Source: JANRKT01 sp033763355
GTDB taxonomy: Bacteria; Bacteroidota; Bacteroidia; Chitinophagales; Chitinophagaceae
Length of the DNA: 9,894 nt
Direction of reading: 5' to 3'
Assembly (NCBI GenBank): GCA_033763355.1
Contig: JANRKT010000329.1
Location: forward strand, 1-9,894
Shown one piece after another: positions 1 through 6,233 of the stretch (position 1 is the stretch's first letter; every line of letters begins with the position of its first letter). The position numbers and the translations under genes were made by a program. Below the pieces are notes generated by a model. The model saw only the letters and a list, made by a program, of their open reading frames with translations, did no database searches and was not told where the DNA came from.

Positions 1-359
1 TAATCGCCTACACAATTGCCATCACTTCTTCCTCTCCATTCATCTAATGCAGCCTGTAATGAATTGCCTTGTTTTTGTAAAATAAAATCTATCACCATCG
101 TGGTACCGCCAAATAAAGCAGCTCTTGTTCCCGTTTCATAATTGTCACTGCTAAAAGTGCCCATGAATGGCATATCGAGATGCACATGCGGATCAATGCC
201 TCCGGGGAAAACCAGCTTACCTGACGCATCAATTACATCATCTGCATTCACCGGGAGGTTCTTTCCGATAGTATGTATCACTTCACTATCTATAAAAATA
301 TCGGCAACATAATCTGAATCTGCAGTAATGATTCTTCCGTTTTTAATCAAAATACTCAT
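1..359 (-). CDS. hydA: Dihydropyrimidinase (hydantoinase), N-terminal part, cut by the left window edge
   Basis: Dihydropyrimidinase opens the ring of dihydrouracil or dihydrothymine (and of hydantoins) to give N-carbamoyl-beta-amino acids in the cytoplasm. The visible 119 residues have the amidohydrolase layout: a small N-terminal beta domain starting MSILIKNGRI, then GGIDPHVHLDMPFMGT at about residues 53-68. The D-P-H-x-H there supplies the first two metal-ligand histidines (H58, H60). The following stretch, with TGTRAALFGGTTMVIDF at about 77-92, is also typical of the family. The carboxylated lysine and the remaining metal ligands lie outside the window. The ATG at 357-359 puts MSILIKNG at the usual family N-terminus. 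The gene lies 82 bp downstream of the permease gene on the same strand, so co-transcription is likely. The neighbours favour pyrimidine catabolism over a specialised hydantoinase, but the exact substrate cannot be read from this fragment. Confidence 0.93.
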   Translation of the reverse strand, partial: MSILIKNGRIITADSDYVADIFIDSEVIHTIGKNLPVNADDVIDASGKLVFPGGIDPHVHLDMPFMGTFSSDNYETGTRAALFGGTTMVIDFILQKQGNSLQAALDEWRGRSDGNCVGD

Positions 360-380
360 AATATCTTTTTAAACTGATTT

Positions 381-401
381 GAGGTTTCAATTTGTAACCT
401 C
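381..401. repeat. Imperfect hairpin between permease and dihydropyrimidinase genes
   Basis: The arms GAGGTT (381-386) and AACCTC (396-401) are complementary. Pairing continues inward after one A-A mismatch, giving about nine pairs around a very small loop. On the transcribed (minus) strand no T-run follows, so this is not a convincing terminator. It could stabilise the intercistronic mRNA or be part of the repeat next to it at 441-493. Function is unknown. Confidence 0.4.
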
Positions 402-440
402 TGACTAAACCTATAACCGCTGAGAACGTACAATAATGAG

Positions 441-493
441 TTCACGCAGAGCTGCTCTGCGAAAGCTCTGCTTCTCTTATTCTCTGCGGTGAA
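441..493. repeat. Nested inverted repeat (CTCTGCG family) covering the 3' end of the permease gene
   Basis: The outer arms are TTCACGCAGAG (441-451) and CTCTGCGGTGAA (482-493), complementary except for one extra base. Inside lies a perfect palindrome, CGCAGAGC (445-452), T453, GCTCTGCG (454-461), and a further GCTCTG follows at 465-470. The element contributes the last codons and the TGA of the permease gene. Its heptamer resembles the CTTTGCG heptamer of the element at 1951-1995, and the nested layout is the same. Dispersed elements built from such heptamers occur in Bacteroidota genomes (general knowledge, not searched here). Confidence 0.6.
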
Positions 494-1923
494 TAATTCA
501 TTGTTATGAAATAAACTATCCCACTTATAAAGAACCCCACGAACCATGCATAGTTATACAAATTGTTTATCCATCCCGGAAATGCAGTTGATGAAACCAG
601 TTTTACCTGTAATAAAAATCCGGGGACATTGGGTAGTATTCCGCACAACAAAGCAATAATTGCATATTTGTTGAATCCGTTGCCAAAACTGTATTGCCCG
701 ACATGCTTATACAGCTCGCCGGCATTTAATGTTTGTTTGCGTATAAAATAATAATCAGCAATCATAATTCCCCCTACCGGCCCAAGCAAACTTGAATAAG
801 CAATCAGCCAGGTAAAAATATAACCAGTCGGATCAGCGATCAGTTTCCATGGAAATATCAATACACCAATTATGCCTGTGATATATCCGCCAACCCGAAA
901 ATTAATTTTTGAAGGTGCAAGATTTGAAAAATCATTAGCAGGGCTTACAATGTTTGCAGCAATATTTGTCGCCAGTGTTGAAATGGCAACAGCCAGCATG
1001 GCAAATGTTACCATCAGTTTATTTTCAAATCTTCCTGCTAATTGAACAGGATCCCAAATTGTACTTCCATAAACAATTGCAGTGGCAGATGTAACCACGA
1101 CTCCAATAAATGCAAATAAAGTCATTGATGGCGGTAATCCGATTGCCTGCCCTCTTATCTGCGCTTTCTGACTTTTTGCATAACGGGTGAAATCAGGAAT
1201 ATTTAATGAAAGTGTTGCCCAGAAACCAACCATACCTGTTAATGCAGGAAAGAAATAATTCCAGAATGATGGACCCTGAAGTTTCGCTGGTTGTTCTAAT
1301 ATTGGTCCCAATCCATTTGCTGCACTTATAGCCCAGAATAATAATGCCAATGCAGCAACAGGGAGAAATATGGCTTTAAATACTAAAAGTTTCCGGATAC
1401 TTTCAACACCAAGATACACGATGAACATATTCAATAACCAGAAAAGAAAAAAGCAAAGCATCGGTATTGTCTGCGGAAATAATGAACTGCTGTCAATTTC
1501 CGGCATACCGGGATTCCATGCCCGTACAATATTATATATAGATGCCCCACCGATCCATGTTTGTATTCCAAACCAGCCGCAGGCTACTATTGCACGAAGT
1601 ATGGCCGGTATATTGGCTCCTTTTGTACCAAAACTTGCTCTGGCAAAAACAGGAAAGGGAATTCCGTATTTAGCGCCTGCATGTCCATTCAATATCATTG
1701 GTACCAGTACAATGGTATTACCTAAAAAGATAGTGAGGATCGCTTGCCACCAATTCATACCACCACCAATCAATGAACTGGCAAGCATATATGTTGGAAT
1801 GCAAAGACTCATACTTATCCATAATGCAGCATAGTTCCATGTTCCCCATTTTCTCTTTTCCAGGGGAATAGGAGCTAAATCTTCGTTGATCAAAGATGAA
1901 TTGTTATTTACCGGTTCATTCAT
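442..1923 (-). CDS. NCS1-family nucleobase/hydantoin:cation symporter
   Basis: This is an inner-membrane symporter of the nucleobase:cation symporter-1 family (LeuT fold, about 12 membrane segments), importing a nucleobase, hydantoin or allantoin with a cation. The 493 residues are the usual family length. The N-terminal NEDLAPIPLEKRKWGTWNY (about 13-31) is a family signature. Positions that contact hydantoin in Mhp1 have equivalents: W117 and Q121 in GWFGIQTWIGG, W235 in GFWATLSLNIPDFTRYA, and an Asn (N320 or N324) in ATNIAANIVSPAND. The ATG at 1921-1923 is preferred because the upstream in-frame extension to 1977 is only translated repeat sequence. No Shine-Dalgarno is visible. The gene sits between the omega-aminotransferase and dihydropyrimidinase genes, so uracil, thymine, dihydropyrimidine or hydantoin are the likely substrates. 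The last 17 residues (from about S477 to A493) are encoded within or beside an inverted repeat and are probably not conserved. Confidence 0.93.
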   Translation of the reverse strand: MNEPVNNNSSLINEDLAPIPLEKRKWGTWNYAALWISMSLCIPTYMLASSLIGGGMNWWQAILTIFLGNTIVLVPMILNGHAGAKYGIPFPVFARASFGTKGANIPAILRAIVACGWFGIQTWIGGASIYNIVRAWNPGMPEIDSSSLFPQTIPMLCFFLFWLLNMFIVYLGVESIRKLLVFKAIFLPVAALALLFWAISAANGLGPILEQPAKLQGPSFWNYFFPALTGMVGFWATLSLNIPDFTRYAKSQKAQIRGQAIGLPPSMTLFAFIGVVVTSATAIVYGSTIWDPVQLAGRFENKLMVTFAMLAVAISTLATNIAANIVSPANDFSNLAPSKINFRVGGYITGIIGVLIFPWKLIADPTGYIFTWLIAYSSLLGPVGGIMIADYYFIRKQTLNAGELYKHVGQYSFGNGFNKYAIIALLCGILPNVPGFLLQVKLVSSTAFPGWINNLYNYAWFVGFFISGIVYFITMNYSPQRIREAELSQSSSA

Positions 1924-1950
1924 TACGTAAATTTTGATTTCATGCAAAGC

Positions 1951-1995
1951 CGCTAAGATTAAATACAAAAGGCGCAAAGACTTTGCGGCTTAGCG
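1951..1995. repeat. Nested inverted repeat (CTTTGCG family) upstream of the permease gene
   Basis: The outer arms CGCTAAG (1951-1957) and CTTAGCG (1989-1995) are perfectly complementary. The inner arms CGCAAAG (1973-1979) and CTTTGCG (1981-1987) meet around A1980. A further GCAAAGC lies just outside at 1944-1950. The layout mirrors the element at 441-493 at the other end of the same gene. It occupies the 104-bp gap between the aminotransferase stop and the permease ATG, so it would lie in a polycistronic transcript and could form a stem there. No T-run follows either side. Confidence 0.6.
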
Positions 1996-2003
1996 ATTCT
2001 TTG

Positions 2004-2020
2004 TCCCGCCACAAGCGGGA
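2004..2020. repeat. GC-rich hairpin just downstream of the aminotransferase gene
   Basis: The perfect arms TCCCGC (2004-2009) and GCGGGA (2015-2020) enclose the loop CACAA, 7 bp beyond the aminotransferase stop codon. On the minus strand it is followed by CAAAGAATCG, not a T-run, so intrinsic termination is doubtful. It may be a transcript-stabilising or attenuating stem, or another short dispersed repeat abutting the element at 1951-1995. Confidence 0.5.
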
Positions 2021-2027
2021 TGAAATA

Positions 2028-3371
2028 TTATTTTACTTCTGAGTCTGCAATACTTAGCGCATCACTAATGATCGCTAATCCTTCATCAATCTGCTCTTTT
2101 GTTACAATCAATGGCGGTGCTACAAATATGTAGCTCCATCTTACAAAAGTGTACATACCTAATTCTTTGATCTTTGCTGCCACCTTATTCATCACGGTCA
2201 TCTCATCCGGCTTTGCATTAAATGGCGCCATAGGTTCTTTTGTCTTCCTGTTTTTTACCAATTCGATACAGCCTAATAGCCCGGTATTTCTCCAGTCGCC
2301 AATGCTGGGATGTTTTTGTTTTAATTTTTCCAACTGTTCATTCATATACTTGCCCATTACAGCAGCATTCTCAATCAAATTATCATCTTCATATATCTTC
2401 AGCATTTCTAAAGCGGCAGCACAGCTTACAGGGTGAGCAGAGTAGGTGAGGCCCAATGGTAATACAGCATCATCATATTTAGCTGCAATTTTATCTGATA
2501 CCATTAAGCACCCAAACGGAAGATAACCACTCGTTAATCCTTTTGCCATGCAAATCATATCAGGAACGATGCCGTGATTTTGAAATCCAAACCATTTGCC
2601 AGTTCTTCCAAATCCACTCATTACTTCATCAATGATGAGCAGGATACCATGTTTGTTGCAGATTTCTCTAACCGCTTTTAAATAACCAACAGGATATGTA
2701 AAGCAACCGGAAGAACCCGATTCACCTTCCAATAGAATCGCTGCAATATTTGCCGGGCCTTCATAAGCAATTACCCTTTCTAATGAAGCAACAGCTTCTT
2801 TCAATAAATTTTCTTCGCCATATTCCCAACGATACAGGTATGGTAAATCAAAATGTACAAAGTTTGGCGCCTGCTGCACATCAACAGGGATTCTTCTCGG
2901 ATCGCCGCTGGCAGATATAGCGCCAATGGATGCGCCGTGATAAGATTGATAACGGCTTAGAATTTTATGTCGGCCTGTGTAAAGTCTTGCCAGCTTGATA
3001 CCATTTTCAATGGATGTAGCGCCGCATAAGGTAAAAAACGCTTTATTCAGATCACCCGGACATATTTCGGCTAACTTCTTTCCCAACTCACCACGTACTT
3101 TTGTAACACAGGATGGCGTCACATAACTGACTTCCTGCATTTGCCTGACCGCTGCTTCAGTCACTCTCTGATTGCCATGACCAATATTGACATTCATCAG
3201 CCCCGATGAAAAATCAATATAGCGTTTGCCATCATAATCGTAGAGATAAACACCTTCACCATATTTTACAGCAATAGGATTGGTGCCTTTTTGTTTACTC
3301 CAGGAAAAGATGGTATAATCCTGGTTATTTTGGAGTATTTCCTGTGCTTCGGAAATTGTTTTTGTACTCAT
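2028..3371 (-). CDS. Class-III PLP omega-aminotransferase, probably beta-alanine/beta-aminoisobutyrate transaminase
   Basis: This cytoplasmic pyridoxal-phosphate enzyme moves the omega-amino group of an amino acid to a keto acid. The 447 residues are the usual length for class-III aminotransferases. Visible landmarks are the substrate-side FSSGLMNVNIGHG (54-66), the cofactor loop CGATSIENGIKLAR (116-129), YHGASIGAISASGDPRR (144-160), LLIIDEVMSGFGRTG (244-258) with D248 contacting the pyridine nitrogen, MAKGLTSGYLPFG (275-287) with Schiff-base lysine K277, and TYSAHPVSCAA (309-319). The ATG at 3369-3371 fits the family start. It sits between the semialdehyde dehydrogenase gene, which uses its expected product, and the permease and dihydropyrimidinase genes. 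Beta-alanine or beta-aminoisobutyrate is therefore the best guess; taurine, GABA or another omega-amine remains possible. The loop reads CGATSIEN, where I would expect something like GGAEANEN, a divergence that may affect specificity. Confidence 0.9.
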   Translation of the reverse strand: MSTKTISEAQEILQNNQDYTIFSWSKQKGTNPIAVKYGEGVYLYDYDGKRYIDFSSGLMNVNIGHGNQRVTEAAVRQMQEVSYVTPSCVTKVRGELGKKLAEICPGDLNKAFFTLCGATSIENGIKLARLYTGRHKILSRYQSYHGASIGAISASGDPRRIPVDVQQAPNFVHFDLPYLYRWEYGEENLLKEAVASLERVIAYEGPANIAAILLEGESGSSGCFTYPVGYLKAVREICNKHGILLIIDEVMSGFGRTGKWFGFQNHGIVPDMICMAKGLTSGYLPFGCLMVSDKIAAKYDDAVLPLGLTYSAHPVSCAAALEMLKIYEDDNLIENAAVMGKYMNEQLEKLKQKHPSIGDWRNTGLLGCIELVKNRKTKEPMAPFNAKPDEMTVMNKVAAKIKELGMYTFVRWSYIFVAPPLIVTKEQIDEGLAIISDALSIADSEVK

Positions 3372-3379
3372 ACTACATT

Positions 3380-3793
3380 TTATTTAAAACCGATTCTGGG
3401 TCTGTTTTCCCATGATTTTTGTTCTGCTTTTTCATCTAATAAATTTTCTATTGCATCATATATCAGGTTTAATTGGGCATCATGCCCATCCAAATGATAT
3501 TTCAAGGCTTTTATTTGTTTGGCCAAAGAATCATAATCCAGTATTTGTCTTCTTAACTGAATAAATGTTTTTACAATTGCCACACTCATTTTTACTGCTC
3601 TTTCGGTTTTAAGAACAGTGGCTACCATAGCGACTCCATGTTCTGTAAAAGCATAAGGAGTAACATTGATGTTTCTTTTAACCTGAGATGCGGTCGCATT
3701 TTGCGACCGCATAATTACATTTTCCTGCCTCCATTCACTTGTTTTGATGAGATCATAATTTGTGATCTTATGCCGAGACTTTAACTCATCCAA
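3380..3793 (-). CDS. ORF6N-domain (KilA-N-like) DNA-binding protein, N-terminally truncated, possibly a pseudogene
   Basis: The recognisable core is RSQNATAS (about 29-36) followed by TPYAFTEHGVAMVATVLKTE at about 45-64, the hallmark of the second half of ORF6N domains. An AIVKTFIQLRR helix and a C-terminal coiled-coil-like tail with YDAIENLLDE and a final RIGFK follow. ORF6N proteins are often linked to phages and mobile elements and are thought to bind DNA. Here the first half of the domain, usually opening with an I-R-G-Q-x-V-M-L-D-type segment before V-K-R-N, is missing: an in-frame TGA lies at 3806-3808. The only starts are a TTG at 3791-3793, overlapping the dehydrogenase gene by 13 bp, or an ATG at 3710-3712. 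It fills the whole gap between dehydrogenase and aminotransferase on the same strand, ending 8 bp before the next ATG. An invading gene worn down to a fragment seems more likely than a functional regulator. Confidence 0.6.
   Translation of the reverse strand: MDELKSRHKITNYDLIKTSEWRQENVIMRSQNATASQVKRNINVTPYAFTEHGVAMVATVLKTERAVKMSVAIVKTFIQLRRQILDYDSLAKQIKALKYHLDGHDAQLNLIYDAIENLLDEKAEQKSWENRPRIGFK
3688..3712. repeat. Perfect palindrome with 11-bp stem inside the ORF6N gene
   Basis: The arms ATGCGGTCGCA (3688-3698) and TGCGACCGCAT (3702-3712) are exact complements around a TTT loop, making a GC-rich stem in AT-rich surroundings. On the minus strand it encodes MRSQNATAS, the conserved start of the surviving ORF6N core, and it includes the internal candidate ATG. 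A transcript stem here would bury that start codon. Confidence 0.75.
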
Positions 3794-5238
3794 TTCACTC
3801 CCGCTTCAGGATTCCATTTCACCGTGCTCTTCTTCAATTTGGTCCAAAACTCAATCGAACTCTTGCCGGTAATATCACCAACACCAAACTTGCTTTCATT
3901 CCATCCACCAAAACTAAATGGTTCCCGGGGCACAGGCACACCAACATTCACACCTATCATCCCTGCACTGGCATGATCAATGATATATCTTGCCAACCCT
4001 CCATTTTGTGTAAACACACTTGCGGCATTGCCATAGGGATTTGCATTTTCAATAGCCAGCGCTTCATCAACTGTTTTTGTCCTCATAATAGAGATCACCG
4101 GGCCAAAAATTTCTTCCCTCGCCACACTCATTTCGGGTTTTACATAATCAATTACTGTTGGCCCCACATAAGTACCGTTTTCTTTTCCTTCCACTTTGGC
4201 GCCGCGGCCATCCACCAAAATCTTTGCACCATCTTTCTCCGCTTCGCTGATGTATCTTTCAATTCTTTCTTTTGATTCTTTACTTATAACAGCGCCCAGG
4301 TTTTTTCCGGGAACTATTTTTCTTGCTTCATCACAAATCTTCTCAATGATGTGGTCAATATTTCCTACACCCACCATTGCACTGGCGGCCATGCAACGCT
4401 GCCCGGCACAACCGCTCATGCTTGCTGCCACATTCTGTGCAGTCATATCAGGTTTGGCATCGGGCAATACCATCAGATGGTTTTTTGCACCGCCCAATGC
4501 CAATGCCCTTTTGAAATTTTGTGTGGCACGCTGGTAAACAATTTTAGCAACTTTGGTAGAACCTACAAACGAAACAGCTTCAATACCGGGATGGTCGCAA
4601 ATGGCATTTACAATTTCACTGTCGCCATGCACCACATTAAAAACGCCATCCGGCAAACCTGCTTCTTTTAACAGCAATGCTAATCTTCCCACACTTAAAG
4701 GAACTTTCTCCGATGGTTTTATGATCATACAATTTCCCAAAGCAATAGCATTAGGCATCGTCCAGTTGGGAACCATACTGGGAAAATTAAACGGAACAAT
4801 TGATGCCACAACACCCAGCGGTACATGTTCTGTTCTGCATTCTACTCCTTTGCTGACTTCAAGTATTTCACCGGTAACCAGCTGGGGCAGTGAACAGGCA
4901 AACTCAGTAAGTTCAATACATTTTTCTATTTCAGCAATGGCTTCACCCATTGTTTTGCCGTTTTCTTCACTTACCAGTGCGGCCAGTTCCTGCAGGTTTT
5001 TTTCCAGCAGGTATTTATAGCGGAAGAAAACCTGCACCCTTTCTTTAACAGGCATTTTGCTCCAGGAAGGAAATGCAGCTTTTGCAGCCTTTACAGCATC
5101 ATCAAGGTCTTTTGCGGTTGACATCGGGACTTTTGAAAGCATGGTGCCGTCAACAGGGGAAACCACATCCAAAGAGCGCTGTGAAGATGCATCTGTAAAT
5201 TTCCCGGTGATATAATTCTGTACCGGTGGATATTTCAT
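3781..5238 (-). CDS. mmsA: CoA-acylating methylmalonate/malonate-semialdehyde dehydrogenase
   Basis: It oxidises malonate semialdehyde to acetyl-CoA, or methylmalonate semialdehyde to propionyl-CoA, with NAD+ and CoA and loss of CO2. Counting from the ATG at 5236-5238, the 485 residues match the family length. Motifs are the cofactor-binding IVPFNFPSMVPNW (147-159) with N151, IIKPSEKVP (172-180), FVGSTKVA (224-231), LGGAKNH (248-254), GCAGQRCMA (276-284) with catalytic C282, and REEIFGP (374-380). The usual ALDH general-base glutamate before LGG is replaced (ALALGGAKNH), which separates this CoA-dependent subfamily from hydrolytic ALDHs. A TTG 18 bp upstream is in frame but gives a weaker N-terminus. 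It is first in the leftward cluster and uses the product of the aminotransferase encoded downstream. The 143-bp gap and the upstream terminator suggest its own promoter. Confidence 0.95.
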   Translation of the reverse strand: MKYPPVQNYITGKFTDASSQRSLDVVSPVDGTMLSKVPMSTAKDLDDAVKAAKAAFPSWSKMPVKERVQVFFRYKYLLEKNLQELAALVSEENGKTMGEAIAEIEKCIELTEFACSLPQLVTGEILEVSKGVECRTEHVPLGVVASIVPFNFPSMVPNWTMPNAIALGNCMIIKPSEKVPLSVGRLALLLKEAGLPDGVFNVVHGDSEIVNAICDHPGIEAVSFVGSTKVAKIVYQRATQNFKRALALGGAKNHLMVLPDAKPDMTAQNVAASMSGCAGQRCMAASAMVGVGNIDHIIEKICDEARKIVPGKNLGAVISKESKERIERYISEAEKDGAKILVDGRGAKVEGKENGTYVGPTVIDYVKPEMSVAREEIFGPVISIMRTKTVDEALAIENANPYGNAASVFTQNGGLARYIIDHASAGMIGVNVGVPVPREPFSFGGWNESKFGVGDITGKSSIEFWTKLKKSTVKWNPEAGVNWMS

Positions 5239-5309
5239 AATTAATTTTTTTTGCAAGCAGTACAGTAATTTAATGAATAAATATGAAAGTCAGGAAGATG
5301 AGCATCCTG

Positions 5310-5334
5310 TTTTGCCTGAATTTATCCGGCAAAA
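5310..5334. promoter_or_regulatory. Inverted repeat upstream of the semialdehyde dehydrogenase gene, possible operator
   Basis: The arms TTTTGCC (5310-5316) and GGCAAAA (5328-5334) are exact complements separated by 11 bp, 72-96 bp upstream of the mmsA ATG. Two-fold symmetry with about one helical turn between half-site centres plus some is compatible with a dimeric repressor or activator site for the catabolic cluster. No regulator gene is visible nearby, and chance remains possible. Confidence 0.25.
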
Positions 5335-5364
5335 TATTTTCATCAGCCATAAATGCGAAGAATT

Positions 5365-5397
5365 AAAAAGTTCAGGGAATTTTATTTTCCTCTGAAC
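5365..5397 (-). terminator. Intrinsic terminator overlapping the enoyl-CoA hydratase stop codon
   Basis: On the minus strand the stem GTTCAGAGGAA (5397-5387) pairs with TTCCCTGAAC (5379-5370), with one bulged A and a short AT-rich loop. It is followed directly by TTTTT (5369-5365). The upstream arm is made of the last sense codons (VFRGK) and the TAA lies in the loop, so terminator and coding end are merged. It should separate the enoyl-CoA hydratase transcript from the mmsA cluster. Confidence 0.75.
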
Positions 5398-6161
5398 ACC
5401 GCTTTTCTTTTTTCCAAAAATGCCGCTGCGCCTTCTTTCATATCTTCAGTGGCAAAACAATTTCCGAATTCTTCAATTTCTACTGCATAGCCATTTTGGG
5501 TTTCATCAAACACGGCATTGGCAGCTTTGATGCATGCCGCAACAGCCAGCGGCGCTTTTGAATTGATGACTGATAATATCTGCCTGCTGTGTTCTGACAA
5601 TGCTTCTGCAGTAGTTACATGGTTTACCAAGCCCAGTTGTCTGGCTTCGTTGGCATCAATCATGTTTGCAGTAAATAAAAGTTCCATGGCTTTGCCTTTT
5701 CCAATAAGTTGCACCAGCCGCTGTGTGCCGCCATAACCCGGTATTAAGCCAAGGTTTACTTCAGGCTGGCCAAATTTAGCGTTATCGCTTGCCAAACGAA
5801 AATGACAAGCCATTGCCAGTTCACAACCTCCGCCTAAGGCAAAACCGTTTACTGCTGCAACAACGGGTTTGGGGCAGTTCTCAATTTTATTGAATACCAT
5901 GTCTTGTCCCCGTTGTGCAAGGGCTTTGCCTCCGGCAGCATCAAGTTGTAAAAATTCACTGATGTCGGCGCCTGCAACAAATGCTTTGGGACCTGCGCCG
6001 GTAATGATGGCGGATTTTATCTCAGGGTTTCTGGTTATTTCATCAACCGCCGCACTGAGTTCTTCTATCACGGTTTTGTTGAGGGCATTGAGTTTATCAG
6101 GCCGGTTAATGGTGATGGTAAAAATATGATCTTTCAGTTCTGTTAAAAGCGTAGTGTACAT
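5382..6161 (-). CDS. Enoyl-CoA hydratase (crotonase family)
   Basis: It adds water across the double bond of a trans-2-enoyl-CoA in the cytoplasm, as in beta-oxidation or branched-chain amino acid breakdown. The 259 residues match the short single-domain crotonase length. Seen in order are INRPDKLNALN (18-28), the oxyanion-hole segment KAFVAGADISEF (59-70), NGFALGGGCELAMACHFR (105-122) with catalytic E114, and FGQPEVNLGLIPGYGGTQRL (130-149) with catalytic E134. A C-terminal helix bears FLEKRKAVFRGK. Both glutamates needed for hydratase activity are present, favouring a true hydratase over an isomerase-only member. The ATG at 6159-6161 is the family start. It is followed by a terminator and preceded by a promoter-like element, so it is probably monocistronic. 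A link with the adjacent semialdehyde pathway (acrylyl- or methacrylyl-CoA) is conceivable but not shown. Confidence 0.93.
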   Translation of the reverse strand: MYTTLLTELKDHIFTITINRPDKLNALNKTVIEELSAAVDEITRNPEIKSAIITGAGPKAFVAGADISEFLQLDAAGGKALAQRGQDMVFNKIENCPKPVVAAVNGFALGGGCELAMACHFRLASDNAKFGQPEVNLGLIPGYGGTQRLVQLIGKGKAMELLFTANMIDANEARQLGLVNHVTTAEALSEHSRQILSVINSKAPLAVAACIKAANAVFDETQNGYAVEIEEFGNCFATEDMKEGAAAFLEKRKAVFRGK

Positions 6162-6174
6162 AAATCACTTTTTT

Positions 6175-6182
6175 CAAAAATA
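6175..6182 (-). promoter_or_regulatory. Bacteroidota-type -7 promoter element for the enoyl-CoA hydratase gene
   Basis: On the minus strand this reads TATTTTTG, a perfect match to the Bacteroidota -7 consensus TAnnTTTG, ending 13 bp before the ATG at 6161. No clear TTG-type -33 element lies at the expected spacing upstream, so the call is tentative. The 72-bp gap to the T9SS gene contains nothing else recognisable. Confidence 0.4.
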
Positions 6183-6233
6183 GCGATTTGCTTTTAACCT
6201 TGGTATTGCATGAAATGAAACAGCCTGCCTGAA

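Noticed and set aside
1370..1834. Long plus-strand ORF opposite the permease gene
   Set aside because: It is antisense to a clearly conserved membrane protein, with no recognisable domain. It is a shadow of codon bias in the real gene.
1924..1977. N-terminal extension of the permease from 1977
   Set aside because: The 18 extra residues translate the upstream inverted repeat. Family alignment of NEDLAPIPLEKRKWG favours the ATG at 1923.
4196..5020. Overlapping plus-strand ORFs opposite the semialdehyde dehydrogenase gene
   Set aside because: They are low-complexity Ser/Pro/Ala-rich translations of the reverse strand of mmsA, without start context or domain.
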